Below are positions 8,832 to 17,984 of a stretch of 64,000 bases of DNA, piece after piece. The notes under the pieces were generated by a model that was not told the origin of the DNA, ran no database searches, and was given only the letters and a program-made list of their open reading frames with translations. The position numbers and the translations under genes were made by a program. The stretch is taken from positions 620,001 to 684,000 of the forward strand of contig NZ_CP036263.1 in the NCBI RefSeq assembly GCF_007741515.1. Direction: 5' to 3'. The DNA comes from Adhaeretor mobilis. GTDB lineage: Bacteria; Planctomycetota; Planctomycetia; Pirellulales; Lacipirellulaceae. Numbering within the stretch: the stretch's first letter is position 1; each line of letters opens with the position of its first letter.

Positions 8832-9330
8832 AGTCTGCTCAGTTCTAAATTTCTATCAAATATCAATTATTTAGTTGCGGGGGCCTTGGCCCGCGCTTGC
8901 CTAACACACAAGCCTAGTGCGGGCCAAGGCCCGCAGCTCACATTTTGTATTCTTGCGATATCTCTAGAGTAGACCAGCGGTGGGGTCTCTCAACAAACTA
9001 CTTTGTCTCCAGGTCCACCAGGGCTCACGGCGGTTGCCGGTGTTGCGGGCGAGACCTAGAATGCCGGTTGTAGGGTCGCGAGTCTACCATCGACTGGGCC
9101 TTCCTGTGCTTATTTTAGCGACAATGGGCCACTGGTGTAGCGGCCAAGCCGGCGGACTGCTATCAGTATCTAGCTTAAGTACGCAACTTGCATCGCTATT
9201 GTGCGGTTCGAGACCCAATGGTTCTATACGTTCCGCTGTGTTTTGCACCTAAAAAGTAGTTCCTGAGAACAGCTGCCGCCACTTTGCATTCCGATCCCCT
9301 CGATCCTCTTACCCCACCTGAACTGTCACT
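8832..9330. other. Intergenic region between ftsH and dxr
   Basis: This 499-base gap separates divergent ftsH and dxr. It contains the hairpin at 8877-8936 and presumably both promoters, but I see no convincing -35/-10 pair. A 90-codon frame at 8980-9252 has no ribosome site, no recognisable motif and unusual composition, and I take it as chance. Confidence 0.5.
8877..8936. repeat. Hairpin element (GCGGGCC/GGCCCGC type)
   Basis: Arms GGGCCTTGGCCCGC (8881-8894) and GCGGGCCAAGGCCC (8919-8932) are exact reverse complements with a 24-base loop that has its own short pairing (CTTG/CAAG). It lies ~50 bases upstream of the ftsH start. A related short hairpin (GCGGGCC-gac-GGCCCGC) lies at 12779-12795. 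Confidence 0.7.
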
Positions 9331-10533
9331 GTGGCCGCAGCCAAGCAAATCGCCGTGTTCGGCTCGACAGGTAGCATCGGGGTCAATGCCCTAGATGTGA
9401 TCGCCAGCAGTGGCTCGGCCAATGGTACTAGCGGCAACAGTCCAGGTGGCAGCGGCCAGCAGTTGGCCGCTATCGCGCTCTCGGCCCACAGCCAGTGCGA
9501 TTTGCTACTCAAGCAGGCTCAGCAACACCGTCCCCGCTGGGTCATTGTGACCGATCCAGCAGCTGCCAAGCAGTTCGATTGGCAATATCTGCCCGTCGAT
9601 TGCGAACTGCTCATCGGCCCGGAGGCTCTCAACCAGATTGCCGCGGAACGGGACGTCGATGTGGTACTTGCCGCAATCGTCGGAAGTGCGGGCTTGGAAA
9701 GCACTTGGTCTGCCCTAGCCAATGGGAAAACGGTTGCCCTGGCGAACAAGGAGACGCTCGTCATGGCGGGCGAGCTCATAATGCAGCTCGCTGAGAAAAA
9801 CGGCGGCAAGATTGTGCCGGTCGATAGCGAACACAGCGCGCTGTTCCAGGCGTTGCACGCAGGAAAGCCTTCAGAAGTCGAGAAACTTATCATCACCGGC
9901 AGCGGCGGACCGTTCCGCCACACCACGCCCATGGAACTTCAGCAGGTGACGGTGGCTGAAGCATTGAATCATCCCACCTGGAACATGGGCCCGAAAAACA
10001 CGGTTGATTCTGCCACCTTGATGAACAAAGCCTTAGAGATTATCGAAGCCCGCTGGCTGTTTGACGTTCCCGCGGAGAAAATCTCCGTAGCCATTCATCC
10101 CCAGTCGGTGGTTCACTCGATGGTGGAATTCATCGACGGCTCAATACTCGCGCAGCTGAGCCCGCCCGACATGCGAATGCCCATCCAATATGCCCTGAAC
10201 TACCCCGACCGTGTGCCCGGCGTGGCCAAACGCTTGGATTGGACGCAAGCCTTTCAATTAGAATTCGAACCCCCTAACCCCGAACGGTTCCCCGCGTTGC
10301 AACTGGGCGCCGACTGTGCAGCCAAGGGCGGCACGTGCGGGGCGGTCCTCAGTGCGGCCAACGAAGCTGCTGTTGGGGGCTTCTTAGAGGGTGAGCTACA
10401 CTTTACAGAAATCGTCCCTGCTTGCCGAAGCATCCTAGGGGCCCATAATTTTGAACCAAATCCCTCGCTTGAAACATTGGTCGAGCTCGACCGCTGGTCT
10501 CGCGAGGAAGTTAGCCGTTGGGTATGTGCATGA
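9331..10533 (+). CDS. dxr: 1-deoxy-D-xylulose 5-phosphate reductoisomerase
   Basis: Converts DXP to MEP with NADPH, the committed step of the non-mevalonate isoprenoid pathway. Motifs: NADPH loop FGSTGSIG (about 10-17), metal and substrate residues in PVDSEHSALFQAL, the flexible loop GSGGPFRH, and HPTWNMGPKNTVDSATLMNK. The protein starts with GTG at 9331. Residues ~28-46 (SGSANGTSGNSPGGSGQQ) form a low-complexity insertion in the first Rossmann loop that most Dxr proteins lack. The gene overlaps rseP by four bases (ATGA), a conserved dxr-rseP arrangement that couples their translation. Confidence 0.95.
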   Translation: MAAAKQIAVFGSTGSIGVNALDVIASSGSANGTSGNSPGGSGQQLAAIALSAHSQCDLLLKQAQQHRPRWVIVTDPAAAKQFDWQYLPVDCELLIGPEALNQIAAERDVDVVLAAIVGSAGLESTWSALANGKTVALANKETLVMAGELIMQLAEKNGGKIVPVDSEHSALFQALHAGKPSEVEKLIITGSGGPFRHTTPMELQQVTVAEALNHPTWNMGPKNTVDSATLMNKALEIIEARWLFDVPAEKISVAIHPQSVVHSMVEFIDGSILAQLSPPDMRMPIQYALNYPDRVPGVAKRLDWTQAFQLEFEPPNPERFPALQLGADCAAKGGTCGAVLSAANEAAVGGFLEGELHFTEIVPACRSILGAHNFEPNPSLETLVELDRWSREEVSRWVCA

Positions 10534-12740
10534 TTGATTTTTTGTTTTCAGATGTCGCGATGAACACCTTCATGCTTGCCGCCATTGATGGTAGTACGTG
10601 GGGAGGCTGGTTGCTGGCCGCGTTATATGTGGCGCTCGGGCTAGGTTTTGTGATTTTCGTACACGAGCTGGGTCACTTTGCTGTCGCCAAAATGTGCGGC
10701 GTGAAGTGCGAAAAGTTCATGGTCGGCTTCGACATCGGCGGCTACAAGATCGCCAAGCAGTGGGGCGAAACGCTCTACGGCATTGGCATCTTACCGATGG
10801 GCGGTTACGTGAAAATGCTCGGCCAAGACGACAATCCGGCCAACATTGCCGAGCAAGTCCGTGAGTCCCAAGCCTCAGCTGAAACCGAACACGTCGCCAC
10901 GACCACGATCACAGGGCCCGATGGAGAGAAGTACGAGGTCGACAGCCGCAGCTACTTGGCGAAGAGCGTGCCGCAACGCATGGCCATTATCTCGGCTGGC
11001 GTGATCATGAATATCATCTTCGCGTTCATCTTCGCCGTGATTGCTTTCGGGGTGGGTGTGCCTTACGCACCAAGCATCGTCTCGCGCACTTCGCCCGGCT
11101 CGCCCGCTTGGGAAGCAGGTATCCGTCCGGGTGATGAAATCGTTCGCGTTGGCGACATCGTTAACCCGTCGTTCTCCGAACTTAGCCAGGCGGTCACGCT
11201 CGGCGATATGGAGAACGGCCTGAAGTTCGAGGTGCGCCGCGATGGAGAGACCAAGCCGATGAATCTCGCGCCCCGAAAGATTGATGGCAAACTAGCCAAG
11301 ATCGGCGTGGGTCCACCCATCTCGCTCAAGATTTTCGACCGCCAAGGCATACCAGCTGCGTTCGAAGGAACTCCCGGTGCGGTTGCTCAGCCAGCATTTG
11401 AAGGGGGCGACCGAGTAGTGGGCGTCGACGGCACTGCTGTGGACACTTACGCCCAGTTCACTTCGATTCTTGCCCAACGCCCTGAGAAGACACTTACGGT
11501 AACGGTTATCCGTGGCGAGAAACCACCTAAGGGCGATCCTGAAGGCGAGCCCACTGGCGGCGAAGAAGTAAATATTGAAGTCGGCCCGAATCCCATGCGC
11601 GAGCTAGGCCTGATCATGGAAATGGGACGCATTGTTGCCGTGCAAAAAGATTCGCCTGCAGACCGCGACGGGATTTCCCCCGGCGATTTTCTCGCCGATG
11701 TGACCGACGCTTCGGGCAACCCCCTGCCCGGGCTTAGCGATGCCAGCACTGGCGATGCCGTGAACGACGAGTGGGGCCCTCTCACTTTGCCCGAAACACT
11801 CCGCCAGCTAGCCGCCACTGGTAGTGGCGAAGTCATGCTAAAAATTCGTCACGACTCAGCAGAGGGCGAAGGACGTCAACCAAGCCAAACGGTTATTGTG
11901 CCGTTGCGCCCTGTACAGTGGTCCGAAGAGTCGCTCAGCAAAAACGATCCGGTTGCCGTTCCGGCGCTCGGTATCGCTTATCGCGTACTCAACCGCGTTG
12001 CGGCCGTAGCGCCGAACAGCCCAGCGGCTGCCGCTGGCCTCAAACCGGGCGATACGGTGACTGCCGCTCAGTTTGTGTTTCCTCCTCAAACGGTTGACGG
12101 CAAGACGGTGGAAGTCGACGACTCGGAGCCAACGGAATTCAACGACCAGGACGAACACAACTGGCCCGCTTTCTTGAGCACTTTGCAAAGACAGCCCGAG
12201 GGCACCAAGGTAAAGCTCACGCTCAAACGCGAAGGCAAGGAAGTCACGGAGACGCTTGATCCGGCCATCTCTACCACGCGGTTCAATCCTGAACGCGGTT
12301 TGAACTTTGCCACTGTGCAGCGCGTTCGCAAGTCAGAGACCTTTGGTGAACAGGTCAGCCGCGGCTGGGACGAAACGGTCGGAGCGCTGGGAATGGTGTA
12401 CCGCTTCCTGCACAAACTGATCGACGGCCAAGTCCCCGCTACCGCGCTCGGTGGCCCAGTAACGATTGCCAAGGCGGCCGGCTATTCCGCGATGGATGGC
12501 GTCGGCAAACTGCTGGTGTTCCTCACGATGCTCAGCGCAAACCTTGCCGTGATCAATTTCTTGCCGATTCCACTGCTAGACGGCGGCCACATGGTGTTCC
12601 TCGGCTACGAAGGAATCCGCGGCCGCCCGGCAAGCGAGAAGTTCGTCGTTGCCCTCCACACCGTTGGCTTCGTGGCGATTATCTCGTTGATGGTATTCGT
12701 GCTGTCACTCGACTTCGGATTGATTCCTCGGAATCTATAG
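10530..12740 (+). CDS. rseP: Site-2 zinc metalloprotease RseP, enlarged with four PDZ-like segments
   Basis: Intramembrane protease that clips anti-sigma factors and signal-peptide remnants. The active site HELGH is near residue 43 in the first membrane helix, and the partner motif LLDGGH lies in a C-terminal membrane helix near residue 670. The region between carries four PDZ-like GxxxGD segments (AGIRPGDEIV, AFEGGDRVV, DGISPGDFLA, AGLKPGDTV), so the protein is ~736 residues against ~450 in E. coli. I choose ATG 10530, which overlaps the dxr stop as ATGA; ATG 10560 is an alternative and the TTG at 10518 is unlikely. Confidence 0.92.
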   Translation: MIDFLFSDVAMNTFMLAAIDGSTWGGWLLAALYVALGLGFVIFVHELGHFAVAKMCGVKCEKFMVGFDIGGYKIAKQWGETLYGIGILPMGGYVKMLGQDDNPANIAEQVRESQASAETEHVATTTITGPDGEKYEVDSRSYLAKSVPQRMAIISAGVIMNIIFAFIFAVIAFGVGVPYAPSIVSRTSPGSPAWEAGIRPGDEIVRVGDIVNPSFSELSQAVTLGDMENGLKFEVRRDGETKPMNLAPRKIDGKLAKIGVGPPISLKIFDRQGIPAAFEGTPGAVAQPAFEGGDRVVGVDGTAVDTYAQFTSILAQRPEKTLTVTVIRGEKPPKGDPEGEPTGGEEVNIEVGPNPMRELGLIMEMGRIVAVQKDSPADRDGISPGDFLADVTDASGNPLPGLSDASTGDAVNDEWGPLTLPETLRQLAATGSGEVMLKIRHDSAEGEGRQPSQTVIVPLRPVQWSEESLSKNDPVAVPALGIAYRVLNRVAAVAPNSPAAAAGLKPGDTVTAAQFVFPPQTVDGKTVEVDDSEPTEFNDQDEHNWPAFLSTLQRQPEGTKVKLTLKREGKEVTETLDPAISTTRFNPERGLNFATVQRVRKSETFGEQVSRGWDETVGALGMVYRFLHKLIDGQVPATALGGPVTIAKAAGYSAMDGVGKLLVFLTMLSANLAVINFLPIPLLDGGHMVFLGYEGIRGRPASEKFVVALHTVGFVAIISLMVFVLSLDFGLIPRNL

Positions 12741-12778
12741 CAGCTGAGCGATTGTAGCGCACGAGACCAAGAATAGCT

Positions 12779-12795
12779 GCGGGCCGACGGCCCGC
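12779..12795. repeat. Short perfect hairpin after rseP
   Basis: GCGGGCC-gac-GGCCCGC, a 7-bp perfect stem with a 3-base loop, lies 39 bases after the rseP stop and 19 bases before the convergent moeA stop. There is no T-tract, so it may be a weak bidirectional terminator or a fragment of the repeat type seen at 8877. Confidence 0.5.
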
Positions 12796-12813
12796 CGGTG
12801 CCCAAGGGTCACT

Positions 12814-14037
12814 TCACAAACGCAGAAACCCCACTTCTTCACCCGCCGCCACTTCATAATCCCCAGGCGCAAACACCGCGAACCCCTGCGCCCGTGTGAG
12901 TGTCGCCAAGTCGGCCGACCCGCGCCAGTCCAACGGCGTGATCCTCGGCAATCCTTCTTCGACTAGTTCGATGCGCGAAGGAAAGTACGTCTGCCGCTTC
13001 CCGCGATGTGCGAACGCCTTCTCAAGAATCCCCCTCCGCAGTGTTGGCCGAGCAAAGGGTTCTCCAGCGAGTGCTTTCAATAAAGGCAATACGAACAAGT
13101 GAAACGTTGCCAGTGCGCTCACTGGGTTGCCCGGCAATCCGAACACGTATCGATGTCGGCCTGGGTTCGATTCATCCGGCTCTGCCACGCCAAACCAGAC
13201 GGGCTTGCCGGGCTTAATGCGCACTTTGTGGAATCCTTCGCGAACACCCAGCCCCTTGAGCAAACCCGGTGCGAAATCGTGCACCCCAGCCGATACGCCG
13301 CCGGTCACAAGCAGCACGTCGGATTCGAGCCCGGCGGTAAATTTTGCTCGTAGGTCCGTTAGAACATCACGCCCGATATCGAATGCGCTCCCACCAAAGC
13401 CGGCTCTTGCGAGCGACGCCAGTAACATGGGGCCATTACTGTTGTAGATCTGCCCTGCCCCGAGCGGCTCGCCCGGTTCGACAAGCTCGTCCCCGGTTGG
13501 GAGTACCGTCACGCTTGGCTTTGGAATTGCAAATGCCGAGGTGCGCCCCAGCTCAGCCAATAACGCGATGTCCAACGGGCCAATGCGATTACCCTCGGCG
13601 AGAACTTCCTCGCCCTTGGCAAAAGACGCCCCGCGCTGCATCACTCCGCCACCATTAGCGGGTAACGTATTGGGGAGCAAGACGACTCCGCCAATCTCAT
13701 CGCGATCAACTTGGCAGTCTTCCAACTTCACTACCGCATTGGCCCCAGCAGGTAGCGGTGCGCCAGTCATGACGCGGGTTGTTTCATCGGAAGCAACGCT
13801 CTTCGACGGCACTTCTCCCGCGGTAATTTGCTCAACGACGCGCCGCTCGGGATCGGTGCTCCGAGCATCAATCGCGTAACCATCGAATAGCGACTTATCA
13901 AACGGTGGCGAGTTCACCTCGCTCACCACGGGCGCAGCCAACCGCAAGTCAAGCAAATCGCCAAGCGGCACATCGCGCGCCACCGAGGGCGTGACTTCAC
14001 AGGCGAGCAGTTCGTAGGCTTGGTCGACGGAGATCAT
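12814..14037 (-). CDS. moeA: Molybdopterin molybdenumtransferase MoeA
   Basis: Inserts molybdate into adenylylated molybdopterin to make molybdenum cofactor. The 407-residue protein has the four-domain MoeA layout: N-terminal SPPFDKSLFDGYAIDA, RVMTGAPLPAGANAVVKLED, the MoCF-biosynthesis core VLPTGDELVEPGEPLGAGQIYNSN with TGGVSAGVHDF, the conserved KPGKPVWFG and GLPGNPVSALATF, then the C-terminal beta domain. No other cofactor genes lie nearby. It is convergent with rseP and followed upstream by a palindromic element. Start ATG 14037. Confidence 0.95.
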   Translation of the reverse strand: MISVDQAYELLACEVTPSVARDVPLGDLLDLRLAAPVVSEVNSPPFDKSLFDGYAIDARSTDPERRVVEQITAGEVPSKSVASDETTRVMTGAPLPAGANAVVKLEDCQVDRDEIGGVVLLPNTLPANGGGVMQRGASFAKGEEVLAEGNRIGPLDIALLAELGRTSAFAIPKPSVTVLPTGDELVEPGEPLGAGQIYNSNGPMLLASLARAGFGGSAFDIGRDVLTDLRAKFTAGLESDVLLVTGGVSAGVHDFAPGLLKGLGVREGFHKVRIKPGKPVWFGVAEPDESNPGRHRYVFGLPGNPVSALATFHLFVLPLLKALAGEPFARPTLRRGILEKAFAHRGKRQTYFPSRIELVEEGLPRITPLDWRGSADLATLTRAQGFAVFAPGDYEVAAGEEVGFLRL

Positions 14038-14047
14038 TGGAAGCTAC

Positions 14048-14189
14048 CTCGTTCCCACGCTCCCGCGTGGGAACGCAAGTTCTCGCCGCTCCTGCGGCTG
14101 ATAGGGCTGTTGAACATTTCGCGTCTTAGAAGGATCAGCGCCGCGGAACGGCTAGCTAGCCCGTTCCCACGCAGGAACGTGGGAACGAG
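14048..14189. repeat. 142-bp palindromic element with 28-base terminal inverted repeats
   Basis: The left end CTCGTTCCCACGCTCCCGCG and right end ...CGCAGGAACGTGGGAACGAG pair over 28 bases with two mismatches; each arm is also a hairpin (GTTCCCACG...CGTGGGAAC). This has the same plan as the 104-bp element at 5038 but a different sequence. GTTCCCACGCxxxGCGTGGGAAC is a REP-type sequence known from many bacterial genomes. It fills the gap between pabA and moeA. Confidence 0.85.
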
Positions 14190-14201
14190 AATGCCAAATC
14201 C

Positions 14202-14801
<600 letters not shown>

Positions 14802-14879
14802 GCTAGGTTGTCACTTGCGATTACAATGAGAATTGGCACTACAGTCTATCAGCTTACTGCCACTAACACACCAACCTAT

Positions 14880-14945
14880 GAACCGCCAAGGACGCTAAGA
14901 GCGCCAAGGAAAGAAACTTGGCGCTCTTGGCGTCCTTGGCGGTTC
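14880..14945. repeat. 29-bp stem hairpin (CCGCCAAGGACGC type)
   Basis: The left arm 14880-14908 begins GAACCGCCAAGGACGC and the right arm 14917-14945 is its reverse complement with one mismatch; the loop is GAAAGAAA. It fills the gap between divergent pabA and crcB, ending 31 bases before the crcB start. The same kind of AACCGCCAAGGACGCCAAG repeat is common in the gaps of many planctomycete genomes. Confidence 0.85.
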
Positions 14946-14976
14946 AATCTAGAGGTTCTCAGTCGGGGGTTTCGTC

Positions 14977-15360
14977 ATGAATGTACTAGCAATTGCAATC
15001 GGCGGTGCTTTGGGTGCCGTTTGCCGTCACGGCGTGAACGTCGCCTGCAAGGCATGGCTGGGGGTGAACTTTGCCTACGGCACGCTTGCGGTGAACGTCC
15101 TAGGCTGTTTCCTGCTAGGGCTGCTTATCCCGCTAAGCGGTACGACTCCAAGCAATGCCCGCTGGAGTCCTGCGATGCACTCGGCCCTCACAATCGGCTT
15201 CCTAGGAGCACTGACAACGTTCAGTACCTTCGGGTTCGAGACCGCCAGCCACATGGAAAACGCTCAGCACCATCTGGCGGCTACCAACGTGGCACTGAAC
15301 TTAGTGCTCGGCGTGGCCGCGGTATTCGCCGGATTAATATTGGGACGGCACTTTGGCTGA
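14977..15360 (+). CDS. crcB: Fluoride channel CrcB/Fluc
   Basis: Small fluoride exporter of the inner membrane, working as an antiparallel dimer. The 127-residue protein has four membrane helices with the family motifs GGALGAVCRHGVN, NVLGCFLLGLL and the fluoride-track region GFLGALTTFSTFGFET. I looked upstream for the crcB-motif fluoride riboswitch and did not find it; the leader is taken up by the 29-bp stem hairpin ending at 14945. Start ATG 14977 is preceded by a G-rich stretch. Confidence 0.93.
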   Translation: MNVLAIAIGGALGAVCRHGVNVACKAWLGVNFAYGTLAVNVLGCFLLGLLIPLSGTTPSNARWSPAMHSALTIGFLGALTTFSTFGFETASHMENAQHHLAATNVALNLVLGVAAVFAGLILGRHFG

Positions 15361-15417
15361 TGAAATCCAACCATTACGCCGTGGTGCTTGCACCGAGCTC
15401 TCGTCAAGGAAATTTCT

Positions 15418-15912
15418 ATGTCAAATCGGGATCAGAGGTTCGTAGCAGCTCATCGAGGCGGCCCACTCTCGGCGGAACAACACTCCCTGATGGCGGCTTG
15501 GGCAGCCGACTGCGCAGAACATGTGTTGCCTCTGTTTGAGAACCACTCTTCCGACGATCGTCCTCTAAAAGCCATCGTCGCAGCACGAGCCTGGGCCGCG
15601 GGTGAAATCTCCGTCGGTGCTGCTCGGGAAGCAGCGTTTACTTCCCACGCTGCTGCGCGAGAAGCGCTCGACAAGCCTGCCATTGCTGTCGCCCGCGCTG
15701 CTGGGCACGCCGCTGCCACCGCTCACATGGCGGATCACTCCCTAAGCGCCGCCTGTTATGTGTGGAAGGCGATCGACTTGGCTCAAGGAACAACGCTGGA
15801 GGAAATAGAGTGGCAGTTGCGGCAGCTCCCCGCAGAAATTTGCTCTCTGATTCAATCGGGCCTGGAACAGAAATACCCAAAGGCGTTCCGCTCTGGGTCC
15901 AAAATTAAGTAG
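15418..15912 (+). CDS. Imm5-like putative immunity protein
   Basis: A 164-residue, alanine-rich, all-helical protein. The segment ARAAGHAAATAHMADHS with flanking AARAWAAGEI and EWQLRQLP matches the family annotated as putative immunity protein (Imm5-like), described in polymorphic toxin systems. I see no toxin gene beside it; its neighbours are crcB and a convergent hypothetical gene. Start ATG 15418 has AAGGA about 9 bases upstream, better than the in-frame codon at 15388. Immunity function is family-level inference, and an orphan copy may protect against toxins of competitors or do something else. Confidence 0.6.
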   Translation: MSNRDQRFVAAHRGGPLSAEQHSLMAAWAADCAEHVLPLFENHSSDDRPLKAIVAARAWAAGEISVGAAREAAFTSHAAAREALDKPAIAVARAAGHAAATAHMADHSLSAACYVWKAIDLAQGTTLEEIEWQLRQLPAEICSLIQSGLEQKYPKAFRSGSKIK

Positions 15913-15948
15913 GCGGCACCCAGCAAGCTCGATGTGGCATCCGAGTCG

Positions 15949-16797
15949 TTACTGTCGATCATTCGGCTCACCCGCGGGTGCATCGGAAGGATCGATGAAC
16001 GTTTCTCCCCGCTCGCCGCGAATGAAATTGCGTGAATCGCTCCTTGGCAAGTCGCCCGGCAGGCTCATCGCTGCTGCGACTTTTCTCGCGTATCCCCGCG
16101 GACTCGAAGGATCGAAGACCACATCAAACGGATTGAAGTTGCGTCGCGTCAGTGCCCAAAAGAGTTCTCTGTCCTGCTCAAGTCGGACTGCCGCCATTTC
16201 CTGCCGTTCTTGCTGTGCGTTCGCCAATTCGGCAGCCACGCTGAGATGATACTCGGCGTTCTCCGCAGCGTGCCGTTGTGCTTCCAGTTTGCTGAGGGAT
16301 CGCTCGACCGCCATCTCCCGTGCCTGATCTTCGAGTTCCTGCGCGCGGGAGAGCTTGCTTTGCCGTGCCTCGTAGCGTTGGAGCCAGTCCTGCATATCCT
16401 CAGATGGTAACTGAGAGACTCGTGAAAGAAATTGCTTGCCCTCAACCTCAGTAGTGCGTGCAGAAAGCCGGCAAAACTCGAGCACCCCTTTGCGTGCTGC
16501 AATCATCTCGGAGCTATTCCAAATCTCTAGCCGTTTCTCGCGATCACTTGTGGAATTACTCTCTTCTTGGCTTGCACTTGGAGGCTTGGGAGGTGGCGTG
16601 GTACGCGGAGCCTTGTCTTCCGCCTTTGTGCTCTTCGACCGCTCAGCTGATTTGTGAGGTGAAACGGATGGTGCCCGGGGAGCCTTCAAAGGCGGTATCC
16701 GCGAATACGCGACTTGGTCTGGAGGTAGTCCGCACGCTTGCTGTCCAGAGGTAAGCGGCAAGGCGACAAATATCAGGCATAGTAGGAAGCGAGCCAT
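15949..16797 (-). CDS. Exported hypothetical protein, Pro/Ser-rich then coiled coil
   Basis: Not recognised. It has an N-terminal signal peptide (MARFLLCLIFVALPLTSGQQA), a basic Pro/Ser/Lys-rich linker (residues ~30-85) and a charged helical segment (about 85-210) rich in Glu, Arg and Ala that looks like a coiled coil. The C-terminus is hydrophilic. The composition suggests a periplasmic structural or scaffold protein. It is convergent with the Imm5-like gene and transcribed away from the gap near 16800-16910. Start ATG 16797. Confidence 0.55.
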   Translation of the reverse strand: MARFLLCLIFVALPLTSGQQACGLPPDQVAYSRIPPLKAPRAPSVSPHKSAERSKSTKAEDKAPRTTPPPKPPSASQEESNSTSDREKRLEIWNSSEMIAARKGVLEFCRLSARTTEVEGKQFLSRVSQLPSEDMQDWLQRYEARQSKLSRAQELEDQAREMAVERSLSKLEAQRHAAENAEYHLSVAAELANAQQERQEMAAVRLEQDRELFWALTRRNFNPFDVVFDPSSPRGYARKVAAAMSLPGDLPRSDSRNFIRGERGETFIDPSDAPAGEPNDRQ

Positions 16798-16910
16798 AGT
16801 GCTTCCATTCTATCACTTTAGCGATTCGAAGGCGAATCTCGACAATCAGCAACTTTGCATTTCTCCTGCTTACGGCCAGAGAGCAATCGGAGGAAACCAA
16901 AGGGGGCCGC

Positions 16911-17618
16911 CTAAACGCAATTCGGCGGCTCGCAAGTGTGAGCATCTGTGGTATCCGACTTTGGTTCGTTTAACGACCAGAGAAGGGTAACGACTGCAAG
17001 GAATACAAGTGAGTAAACTACTAGAAACCCAGGTGCCAGCCAGTTGGCCATTTGGCCAAATTCATAGGGTGCTAGTGTCCTCATGAGCAAAACGGAGCCT
17101 GCTAGATCGAGCGCAAGCCCCAGCAACAGAACTACTCCACCAGTTACGGCCCAGGAATATGGGATGCGTTCAGGCCCCGCGATTCGACTCTTTGATTTTA
17201 GCAAGGCGAACACAAGAAAAACCGCCCAACCGATTACTGACATGACCAACGTCGCAGAAGTAACCGCCGTGGTTCCCAAACCAGTCATTCCGACGACTGC
17301 TGATACAAATTTTGCAAGCGCTTCGATCCATACGACTCCGATGTTATAAAGTAAGCAGCCGCAGAGCATCCACAGGACTCGTTTGCGCCACACGTTCATT
17401 CCATGAACCTTGGAGAACTCTTTGCCCAGTTCCGATGGATGACCAAGTCGATGCGTGGCGACCAGAAAGGCCTCGTGCTCGCTGAGTTCGTGCTTGCCAA
17501 GAGTTGTCACTAGGTCGCGCAGATGCGATTCTAGCTCAATGGCATCATCGGCGCGAACAGAGTCAATACGGCTGAGCGTTTCTTTCCACTGGGCGATTGA
17601 AGTTTCTAAGTTGAACAC
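16911..17618 (-). CDS. HAAS-type membrane protein paired with PadR
   Basis: An N-terminal ~65-residue helical domain (WKETLSRIDSVRADDAIELE, SHLRDLV, LSEHEAFLVATHRLGHPSEL) resembles the HAAS/permease-prefix domains that commonly follow PadR regulator genes. It is followed by about five membrane helices. The gene starts with GTG 17618 and overlaps the PadR stop by 13 bases, so the two are translationally coupled. The family is thought to take part in PadR-linked sensing of envelope or drug stress; the actual ligand is unknown. Confidence 0.65.
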   Translation of the reverse strand: MFNLETSIAQWKETLSRIDSVRADDAIELESHLRDLVTTLGKHELSEHEAFLVATHRLGHPSELGKEFSKVHGMNVWRKRVLWMLCGCLLYNIGVVWIEALAKFVSAVVGMTGLGTTAVTSATLVMSVIGWAVFLVFALLKSKSRIAGPERIPYSWAVTGGVVLLLGLALDLAGSVLLMRTLAPYEFGQMANWLAPGFLVVYSLVFLAVVTLLWSLNEPKSDTTDAHTCEPPNCV

Positions 17619-17944
17619 GGTTTAGGTCCCCATAACGAAGTAAGGGTATCATGAACGGCAAGCCATTGTTGCCGCTCCCTATCGATAGCACGTGTACCCG
17701 AAGCACTCAGGCGATAATACTTGCGTTTCCTGCCGTTATCGCCCACCTTCCACGAAGCAAGGATCAGCTTCTCCTCTTCCATGCGATGTAGCACAGGATA
17801 AAGCATGCCTTCGGACCATTCCAAGTTGCCTCCTGATTGTTCGCGAACGTGCTGAATAATCGCGTAGCCATAGCTCTCGCCTTTTGACAATACCGCTAAT
17901 ACTAAGGGCTTGGTCGAAGCCGCCGTAAGCTCTTTGGTAATCAT
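17606..17944 (-). CDS. PadR-family transcriptional repressor
   Basis: A winged-helix repressor of the PadR s2 type, 112 residues from ATG 17944. It shows LVLAVLSKGESYGYAIIQHV, WSEGMLYPVLHRMEEEKLI and GRKRKYYRLSASGTRAI. The start has GGAG about 7 bases upstream; the longer frame to 17995 would run into the operator. It is co-transcribed with the membrane protein behind it. The promoter is covered by a long perfect inverted repeat, which indicates autoregulation. Confidence 0.9.
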   Translation of the reverse strand: MITKELTAASTKPLVLAVLSKGESYGYAIIQHVREQSGGNLEWSEGMLYPVLHRMEEEKLILASWKVGDNGRKRKYYRLSASGTRAIDRERQQWLAVHDTLTSLWGPKPCST

Positions 17945-17984
17945 GAAATCACTCCGGTTCCTTCCCCCGATCATTTTCTTAGTG

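Noticed and set aside
8980..9252. 90-codon frame between ftsH and dxr
   Set aside because: No ribosome site, no motif, composition unlike neighbours; probably chance.
14802..14976. Possible fluoride riboswitch upstream of crcB
   Set aside because: The conserved GGxGAUGGxGUUCxCC-type core of the crcB motif is not there; the region is filled by an unrelated hairpin repeat.
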